64,000 bases of DNA from Thereva unica. Lineage: Eukaryota > Arthropoda > Insecta > Diptera > Therevidae. The stretch spans positions 161,587,850 to 161,651,849 of the forward strand of contig OX465283.1 of NCBI GenBank assembly GCA_949987705.1, read 5' to 3'. The notes under the pieces were generated by a model, which did not search any database, was not told where the DNA came from, and saw nothing but the letters and a program-made list of their open reading frames with translations. Shown here piece after piece: positions 55,921-64,000 of this stretch (positions are counted from its first letter, which is position 1; every line of letters begins with the position of its first letter). A program made the position numbers and the translations under genes.

Positions 55921-57310
55921 GCAAAAAGCCATCTATTTTTAAGTAGTTAAAGCTTGCAAATATGACGGAAATTTTATGCGTTTCTACTAGGAGTAAAATA
56001 CTCTAAAACAAGTCCCGGGGGTAATTAATTACAAGTAATCTGGAGTACCGTTGAGTAGGAAATATCGCCTAGTGAATGGAAAGCAGCTTATAACCATAGA
56101 TAGTATTGATGATGAAATAGAAGAAGAAGATATTGTAGAAAATAATTGGAATTATTATTAGTATGTTTATTATAAACGTTCTGAAATAGTTCAAAATTTT
56201 TCTGATGATTTGAGGGAGTGGAAGGGTCATAAATATGCAAAAAAACCTGACCTCGATAATCTCAAGTATTATCGATTTTTTATTTATTTTGAAGGAAATA
56301 ATTCAAGAAAGCATGTATTCCTTTCGCGCCTCTCTCTCTTTCACCTTTTTTCTGTCTATCTCTCTCGCACCGTCCCCACACTACTTTCCGTTTCCGTCAG
56401 CCATTACGCCATCACAGCCGATCACAGCACAAGATGACATTTCTGGATGAATGTACCAAACTTCGCTTAAATCAAAATATGAAAAAACTCAGAATTTGGT
56501 ACAGGAAGTGAAAAATGTTCTGAGATTATTGATGATCATGACATTGAGCTGCCGACTGCTCTTTATAAGGTCGAACAGACACGGAAACTCGGCATCGGTA
56601 CCAGATTAAGAATAGTTTCATTGAAAAAAAAAATTGTAATCCTTTTCAGGATCAAATCATTGTTAGTGAGTGTCGCTACGATAAAAACATAATGCCCCGG
56701 CCTTACCGGCCGAACTTCACAAGTTCGATCAAATTGGTGTACTCGACTTTAGTTCCAAACATTTTCACATAATGAACTCTGGAAAAATCAAACCTCAGTT
56801 CGCTTAACAGAACATCGAACTGAAGTTGAACGTAAAAGCTCGAACGAAAGAGAATCGGAATATTGGAATGCCAGCTGATGTATTTTGGAAGTTGTTTTGA
56901 CATTAGTATTAAAAAACGAGTAACAGCTTTGAGAAGACCTTTATTAAACATGGATCAAAAAAGAAAATATAAAAATAGGAAAACAAGAACCCCTCAATAC
57001 AGAAGCTTGTAATATGTCACACACACGAAGCTTTCTGAACTGAAAAATGCCACTGAAGCCACTTATGTGGATTGAACTGAACTTTATTGAACTGAGGGCG
57101 GGGTCATAACAACACGTTAAAAACGTTGCCGATGTTAGTCTCAAGCCGAAATATGCTTTTGGGGAAAAAATATTGAGCTCACCATGGGTGAGGCTCTACG
57201 CAATGCGCCAAATGCCCCGGGTCGGTAAAATCGAGATCGGGAGATCGTGAACGAGATCTATATTGAATATGGCTAAGTGTCTGTGTTGTATTTTTTATAG
57301 GTAACATTAA
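55921..57310. other. intergenic DNA without a supported gene
   Basis: 55915-55980 repeats sequence of 54280-54350 in direct orientation (AAAGCCATCTATNTTTNAGT, GTAGTTAAAGCTT), possibly the two edges of one decayed element. A pyrimidine-rich tract lies at 56320-56400. Open frames there show no domains. Confidence 0.4.
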
Positions 57311-57886
57311 GGCCATTCTCTCACCAGTCGAATCGTATCATATGCGAATGAGACTACTATTCTACTTCGCGCGTGAATTGGTCGCAAACAAGTAGAAGAC
57401 CGCGTCATATACTCGTCGATTCTGAGACGACCTAAATAGCACAAGTTCGCCACTCTGAAAAAGGAGAATAAAGACGAATATAAAATTTTGAATACATTGC
57501 TATATTAAAAAAAGGAATTTAAATGGTGACTGCAAAAGAACTAGAGCGAGGCGATAAACACAATTTCTCATTCTATAGAAAGTCCAAAAACAAAATGTAA
57601 TATGCCAATTCCAAACTTGACGAAATGGAAAAACATTGTAGATCATTTTCATCGGCTTTCTCACGCGCAACTCGACGAGTATGATATATGTACTCAAATC
57701 GCGTGAGGCTAACAGCACAGCAGGTCGCGTGCAATTGGTTACTCGATGCGTTGAGTCGACAATGAGTCTAGTCGACTCGTGTACAAACTTAACTTAAAAT
57801 ATATGAGGGAAAATTCCAAGCAACTCGTATGATTCTCATCATATCTTACTCAAATCGCGTGCAAGTCGACCTGTGGAAGAAGGGCT
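57311..57886. mobile_element. TTAA-flanked TIR element, 576 bp
   Basis: TTAA occurs at 57307-57310 and 57887-57890. The ends GGCCATTCTCTCACCAGTCG and, inverted, AGCCCTTCTTCCACAGGTCG form imperfect TIRs. TTAA target sites are typical of piggyBac-class elements. No transposase. Confidence 0.55.
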
Positions 57887-57890
57887 TTAA

Positions 57891-59367
57891 TTTTTTATGT
57901 AACCAAAGTCAAGGTTTGCAGTTTTGTACTTTATATGTACTTTTTTTCTTTCCCAGACTGTCCACATAATCTTTTTTACTTAAAGGCGCCAACAATGCTC
58001 GCGTGTTTTTTTCTAGGTGTTTTTATAAAATTATTTATAAAAAAAATAATAAAAAATCATTCTTCCTTATGACGCAGTAAAAGAATTGCCATAAAAATTT
58101 AAATAAAAAATTAAAATAATAAAAAACTGATTTCATGCACAAAAATTGTTATCCAAAATGGAAATTGCCATAAAAACCGAATTTATCTTGAATTATTTCA
58201 TTTGAATTCTTTACGAAAATGCCAAAACCGAGAATAAAAACTTTCCGGAAACAAGTTTTTACTTTTTGTGAAAATAGTTCTACTTTCAAATTTTTATAAT
58301 CTTGTTTTTACCAAAAGCGACTCGCAACTACCTATTTACATTCGCCCACTTTAATGAGAACTGAAGAGAGAACAAACAAACAGGCCCAAGTCAGTCAGTC
58401 AGTCCCCATTTTCTTTTTTTTAGAAATTTTTTAAAACCAGCGAAAGTTCTTCAGATCAAAAGTAACCAAGAGAAAAGGATAATAATATTGTATATGTATG
58501 TAAGTAGCCAAGTTACACAGCTTCTGCAAAAGTAGTTCTTTTGAATTTTCGCTACTTTGCCGCACAAATAGGCGACAATTCTTCCGCCAATTTAGCCGCT
58601 CATACTAGTCGCCAAGTGTACTTGGTAGTACCGGAAGCTAGAAAGAATTTTTATGCTTAATGAACTTGTTTGTTTCTTGAACACAAATAAGGTGCTTTCT
58701 GGGGTATGATTATGTCATTGTGTGCCAAGGCAATTTTACTTTCATATCAGACGCGGCGATGTGCGGTTCTTATCACTTAAGCCGTTCGTAAGATAGCGGA
58801 TGGGATTTCCTCGATTTTAATTGATTGATTGTTGTTCTATGCATAGTTGTATCTTTCAGAGGTGAAAGAGAAAAAAATATGGAAATCTGTTACTACAAAT
58901 GTATGGTACTGCAAAATGCCATGACCAAAAGGAAAATAGTACTGACTGTTCGTCGATTCCCTGATGATCAATGGTTGCCTTGCAAATAATCGAAATAAAT
59001 CGTCGATTTTTCGACCCCCTCTTCCTTGATGAGATGTCGTGAGATTTGGCTCGACCTCCTCCCCTTCGAATTGCTACTTGCCCCTCCTATATTTCACTAG
59101 TTTCTTCCGCCTCCTGTAGTGGACATAACTCTGTCAAAAAGTAAGCACTCATACTCAACAAGAATTTCATGACGTTAAAATTCGGCGAGGCCCTTCCTGT
59201 AGTTCTATATTCTAAGGGCCTTTTCGTGGGTCTTTGTTACTTGGTTCGTACGCCGCAGCATTCGTCGAGTCGTGCGTTTGGTTGGCCGGTGGCGGCTTAG
59301 CGATCAAGGGGCTACTATATTACTTTCTGGCGTTCGCAAAATAATTATTGTGTAGAATTTAGTCATA
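57891..59367. other. intergenic DNA without a supported gene
   Basis: AT-rich to about 58300, then mixed; includes a short GTCA tandem run near 58392. Nothing else stands out. Confidence 0.45.
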
Positions 59368-59540
59368 TATTAAGGCCCCCTTTCACACACAGGTCGACGG
59401 CAGTTTTCGTCTTGAAGCCAAGTATCGTCGGCCGCCAATTGGATAGGGCCGGCAGTCCAAGAAAACTGATAAAAATCTTCATGTATGTGGAAATTAATCG
59501 TCAGTTTGTGCTTGAACATCTGAATTTCTATTCATTTTCA
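59368..59540 (+). mobile_element. partial copy of the 28539-28973 TIR element
   Basis: Begins with the TIR-like AAGGCCCCCTTTCACACACA and carries the interior GGCCGCCAATTGGATAGG and GAAAACTGATAAAAAT. No opposite end is visible. Confidence 0.55.
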
Positions 59541-59886
59541 ACCCTTAAATTTGCGGCACGAACTCACGGCACACGTATCCACTCGGAACTGAAAGAAAGA
59601 CGCGAAGTAGGCGCGAAAACCATCCACACTCGTGTTCGCGCTTGTTCGTGGGTGTTCACGGCGTGAGTCTGGAGCTGCCTTAAGGCACAAACAGATTGGC
59701 GCCTGCGAGAGAATTTTCCATACTTTTAATTTCTCCTTGCCGTAAATATGATGGTCCGTGTATTCTAAACTTTTTTCCAGTCAGGATTTTAGTTATGCAG
59801 AATTTTGTTACTGGTCTATTAGACTATAGCTTATTGCCCTCATGAACTAAAACAGAAAGCTTTCTTTTAAAACGAGTGTTTAAGGA

Positions 59887-60420
59887 CCCCTGTGCTGAAA
59901 GTCGAGTCGTGATGCGTGACTAATTGATTCGACTGAAACGTCCTTTCTTCAACTTAAGGTCCGTTCATATTTACCGACATCGAGCGTGCCAGACACGCGC
60001 CGCGCCAGCCAAAATAATATTTTTCAATGCTGTATGCATGAACGTATTTAATATGTGCATAAACATATTTACATTCACCGTGCACCACCGCGCAGACGTG
60101 GACAGACACAGACCGTACCCGGCCAGTATTCACGGAAAGAATATTTTGTCTGCGCGGTTCATGTCTGTACGTGTCTGTGGGTGTCTGCCGGGAAGTATGA
60201 ATAAAGTATCGGAACCGTGCAGACATTTTTTCTTAGATACCTTCTACTAAGAAGTGTTTGAACATTTTCAACACAAATACAATAGTGTCTATCGTCTGAT
60301 ACGGGACGCTGGATTTGAATAAACGGCGTCTGTTGGTGTCTGGCACGCTCGATGTCTGTAGATATAAACGAACCTTTAAACGACTTCTCGTGTTGTGACG
60401 ACTCATATTTCAGCACGACA
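59887..60420. mobile_element. host copy of the palindromic element of 18.4 kb, split by a TTAA element
   Basis: 59887-59957 (CCCCTGTGCTGAAAGTCGAG) and 60376-60420 (ACTTCTCGTGTTGTGACGAC) together match one unit of the 18416-18610 element, interrupted at its CAACT(T/C)AAACG position. Confidence 0.7.
59958..60375. mobile_element. piggyBac-like MITE, 418 bp, TTAA on both sides
   Basis: TTAA at 59954-59957 and 60376-60379. The arms GGTCCGTTCATATTTACCGA and, inverted, AGGTTCGTTTATATCTACAG continue through CATCGAGCGTGCCAGACAC, about 43 bp. The interior has GTGTCTGTGGGTGTCTGCCG-type repeats. No transposase frame. Confidence 0.8.
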
Positions 60421-60719
60421 TTAAATCTAACCTCACACACATTTCATGAAAATGGGTTTGTATAGCAAGTATTTGCGAATAAATAAGGCTTTGCCAAATA
60501 ACCATTGTGTGCTAAGTCCAAACTTTTCTCCAGAAATAACTGTTTTTTGAATTTTTGCAATTTAGGTACTCGTAAAATTATTATTTTTCCATGAAATATA
60601 AAAATATAATAATTACAGTCTGTAAAATTAAATATCAAAAATTTGCTAAATTTCGCGTTTTTTGGCAAAAACCTGTGAACCGATATCAATTGCCCAAAAC
60701 TATTTTTCGTAAGGTAAAT

Positions 60720-62460
60720 TTATTTCAACTTTTGAATACTCTCCCAGGACTCTTTCTTAGACTAATGGTAGCTTCGATAACATTGTGCATTAACTTTTTC
60801 ACAGGCAAATTGATGCCAACTCTTGGTTCATTGACGTTTCGCAGCATGATAATTACCGAACTGACTTTCAACTGAAGATTATGCGATGGTAAACCGGGAA
60901 GCTCGAGAGAATCCACAAATTCAGTTCGATAATTGACCACTTAGTCTTGATACATGACAGTGTTTACCGATTTGTACGAAACCAACTGACCAGGAATTGA
61001 CTTTTGAATAGTTTTGCATTGACGTACATATTTGTTTTTGTTAGCCAATATAGCAAGTTCGCTCAGCCAAACGTGGTTTTTGCAGTTTTGCATAAAGTTC
61101 GAAAAAAACTTTGTGGATTAGTTCCTACTTTGATGTGGTTAAGTTGCAAAAATCGAGTGATGTATTTACTTCCATTTTCCCATTTCCAATATCCAACAAT
61201 CGCTACGAAAACACGTCTCCAGTTTCGTCATTTTCTAACTGAACTCGCATGTTTGAAGTCACGTGGCACCACAAATTGGACCATTTAAGACACGGGTTAA
61301 GTTCGTCTGCAATATCAATGCACCGCCACGGTTTTGATTGTCATACAAATCTTGCAGTGATCTACCCAATGCTTTTTTATGCGCCATCGTGCATTCATCC
61401 CAAATGGATTTTTTGCATTGCCGATGAACTTTCGTTATTCCACATGTCTTAGAAATGTTGTATGGCGGGTTTTTTCGTTAATCGGCATTTTGAATGTGCC
61501 GTTCTTCCGCCATCCATCAATGCGGCAGTGATTCCTGAAGATGCCAGTGCCAAGGCAATTTGACCTTGCGATCGCATTGTTGCCACAATAAGAGATATCA
61601 CTAATGTTTTTTGCGCCTGCAGGAGCATCAGTAAAATCATAATTTCCATCGTTGATGACTGTCATAATTGAGTAATAAATACGAGTATAACTCTGTTGCT
61701 GGTTCATTTTTGAGATATTCTTACTTACTTTTTCGTTTAATTCATCACGGTTGTATAGTTGTTCACGCTGTAACTCTTGGTTGAATATGGTGGGCATCGA
61801 ACGATCGATCGATTTGTTCGTCATTATAAGACACATGGTCTAGATCAGCACTAACGCTTCATTATGGACTTCCATTGTAATATTCATTTGTTGATTTGAA
61901 GTCGACTGACGCATCCGATGTCAAATATCATCCGCCATATCGCCCTTAATTTTTTTCCATAAATCGATTGGATTCGAAGAAAAACATTTCCATATCACCA
62001 TCGCGATAACGTTTGTATTTGATGAGAATGTGATGTGGAAGTACTGCATCAGAAGGCGTATGTATGTTCCCAATGTGCACCATTTTCTAACGACTTTTGA
62101 CTTGCTTCATGATATGCTGCGCACACTTGACCACGGACTGTACTAAAAGCTTTGAATGACGTCGGTCCACGAACAATAACTAATAACAAACGTAAATAAA
62201 AATATTCATTGTTGGTGGGATACACTGTATACATATATCCGCCCTGAAGCATCTGTCGAGAAGATATTCGGATGGCCTTCAACTGATGCTCCTTGTTTGC
62301 AACATTGGAGTGTTTTTGAAGTTTGATTCCAAGTGGGATATAGTGGCGTTTCAGAGTAAAGGAAAGCTCTTGCAAATTCATCAGCATCGCACATCCCGAA
62401 GAAACTTGTCAATTTGGTGGATGATGGTCGTTCAGCATAGGCCATCTCAATCAACTACAG
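60720..62460 (-). mobile_element. Helitron, decayed helicase part
   Basis: Minus strand, in order: the pre-helicase region (TKLTSFFGMCDADEFARAF; YLRLLLVIVRGPTSF) at 62050-62454; helicase motif I region (decayed Walker A, DAPAGAKN) and ALALASSGITAALMDGGRTA at 61450-61700; motif II to III remnants at 61250-61440; and LPSHNLQLKVSSVIIMLRN near the C-terminus at 60725-60940. Frameshifts are frequent and the Rep nuclease part is not seen. I could not identify the 3' hairpin and CTRR end below 60720. Confidence 0.8.
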
Positions 62461-62539
62461 CCATGGAAGAAGAATTTTTCGAATTCTTGCTTCCTTCTTT
62501 CGTGGAGTTTCTTTCCAAATGTAAGCGGCCTTAAGGCGG

Positions 62540-64000
62540 TCAATTGATATTGCAATCTCTTCTTCTAAATTTATTCGTAAAAGTTTTTGCTCTGCCGGTT
62601 ACCTAAATTCTTCCTTCATACGGTGGGTTAAGTGGAGGTTTTTTGGAATGAAATTTTTTGTTGTGTCGTGACAGGGAGTTACTACAGGCTTCATTGTGCC
62701 GAAGTGCATTTTCAAGTGTCTCAAAAACTCCTTTTCAGTTAGGTTCTATTTGCTTGTGTCGGCGAAGAATTCTCCACATACGTGTAATGGTTGACCATAG
62801 ACCATTTCTGCCATAGAAGCGTTCAATTCTTCTTTGTAGGAGGCTTGTATTTAACGTTCAATCCTAACTTGTAATCCTTTCAGCGTTCTATGCAAACATT
62901 CTAAAAATTTCTACTAACCTTGTGTATGTTTCGCTCCCAGGAATCTGATCACCTGTTTAAATAAATCGCTTTCAAACTGCCTACCTTGGACTGTTGTAAT
63001 TCTAGACGGTACACCAAAATGGCAAATTCATCCTGAGTATAATTTGAACGCTATTGTTTCTGCTAAGATGCCTTCTAAAGAGAAAGGCCCCTAGTACGAA
63101 ATTTGATTCGACAATCCAAAGCTGATTTGCTTGTAAATTGTGATTGCTAGTCCGTGAAGCAATCGGATCGGACAAAAAATGCCGTCTTTGCAACTGAAAA
63201 TTTTTGATGAACAAATTGACTTGCAATGTCGTTGTGTTTAAATAAACTAAGTGCGACACAAGCATTCGATCATCTAAATGCAATCATGAACTGTCATCGA
63301 CGCCAATCGACTCGGTTCACTACAATCGAGAATCAGACTATTACATTCTCGATGTGATATTCATTCGACTGTTTGACGAGAATCGGATTAGAGGCCAAAA
63401 CGTCTACCAAACGTAAGAATCGGTCGACGATTGCTAAACAGTAAGTTCGATTTCGTCAAAGAGGTAGTTGTCCTATGATATTGATCACGTCAATAGCTCA
63501 AAGCGACTGCTAGGTAATTTGAATGCAGTAATACTGTTTCCTGGCATGGCGTTGAATCTTTTCTCGCTGGCAGACGATACATGCTTTGACTAATTCGTTT
63601 ATGTCCGCTTCGAAGGGTTTTTCTACTGTTACTTCTGCTTGTTCCACTTGGCTGCCGATTTTGATTTCGCCGTTATTTTTGAATTTTCCTAGAAATTTCC
63701 TTAACGGCAGTTGATTTTTTGAAACGTTCGGTAAGAAAGGTTTGTAAAAATAGTAAACGCCCAAAAAGGTCCAAGTTTGCGCACATCTTTCGGCTTGGAG
63801 TTGTTTTTGATTGCTTCTAACTTATCTGGTGAAGGTTGTATTCCCTCTTTGCTTATAAGATGCCCTAGGAATCCTAAAGCACATTTGCCAGGGGTAATTT
63901 TTGATCCGAGCTCTTGAAGCGATTTGAATATTGCTGACATGTTGATCCAGTGATTCACAGAAGCAATCAAAATGTCGTCAAGATAAGCGAAGCAAAATGA
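62540..64000 (-). mobile_element. Gypsy-type LTR retrotransposon pol, decayed and cut by the window end
   Basis: The minus strand reads in from the window end: the RT catalytic YLDD box (FAYLDDILIAS) at about 63958-63990, then ITPGKCALGFLGHLISKEGI, then, across a deletion that removed RNase H, a Cys-containing integrase start (VKACIVCQREKIQRH) and integrase remnants (IGQLPLFDEIELTV; ELNASMAEMVYGQPL). Stops, frame breaks and the deletion make it inactive. gag and the LTRs are not in view. Confidence 0.78.
63086..63396. mobile_element. MITE, about 311 bp, inside the Gypsy integrase region
   Basis: The ends GGCCCCTAGTACGAAATTTG and, inverted, GGCCTCTAATCCGATTCTCG match at about 12 of the first 16 positions. 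Integrase-like reading stops at one border and resumes at the other, as expected for an insertion. Confidence 0.5.

Noticed and set aside
56210..56450. Overlapping small frames with a Ser/Leu/Pro-rich tract
   Set aside because: Explained by a pyrimidine-rich tract; no gene structure around it.
1..64000. CRISPR arrays, bacterial operons, rRNA or functional tRNA genes
   Set aside because: None seen; repeats are inverted-repeat transposons and short tandem runs of a eukaryotic genome.

Overview
The window is nuclear DNA of an insect, most likely a fly (Diptera). It holds three multi-exon genes of clearly animal and insect type, with GT-AG introns: a single-minded-type bHLH-PAS regulator, the GAK/auxilin clathrin-uncoating kinase, and an ionotropic receptor of the IR75 clade. 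They sit in AT-rich DNA crowded with decayed transposons. I cannot name the species.

Layout. 1-11.8 kb is intergenic: four inverted-repeat elements, a truncated Jockey/CR1-like LINE (7.7-9.0 kb), a BEL/Pao scrap, an R1/I-like LINE tail and a hAT element with a perfect 8-bp target duplication. 11.88-20.35 kb (+) is the sim-type gene in eight coding exons; introns 1 and 4 carry LINE debris and miniature elements. 20.5-27.7 kb is intergenic: a LINE fragment, a 1-kb foldback element, a tRNA-derived SINE and a LINE interrupted by two other elements. 27.76-39.61 kb (-) is auxilin, with eleven recognised coding exons; its introns hold LINE fragments from three groups and a nested hAT. 40.04 kb (+) has a possible THAP-finger first exon, divergent from auxilin. 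42.10-45.77 kb (-) is the IR75-clade receptor, five exons, apparently intact. 46-60.4 kb has no gene I can support: miniature elements, a fragment of an uncommon transposon protein and one TATA-type promoter candidate. 60.7-64 kb (-) is a decayed Helitron beside a decayed Gypsy-type element whose pol runs off the window end.

The three host genes have unrelated jobs: ventral midline transcription control, clathrin uncoating and chemosensation. sim and aux converge; aux and the THAP-like exon diverge over about 430 bp.

The LINE debris falls into four groups, used as labels below: alpha (Jockey/CR1-like), beta and gamma (both RTE-like) and delta (R1/I-like). Clade names rest on reading the protein motifs and are provisional.

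The most notable host-gene observation is in auxilin. The exon for the kinase catalytic loop (HRD) was not found where it must lie, and the exons on either side are out of frame without it. That intron is largely filled by LINE fragments.
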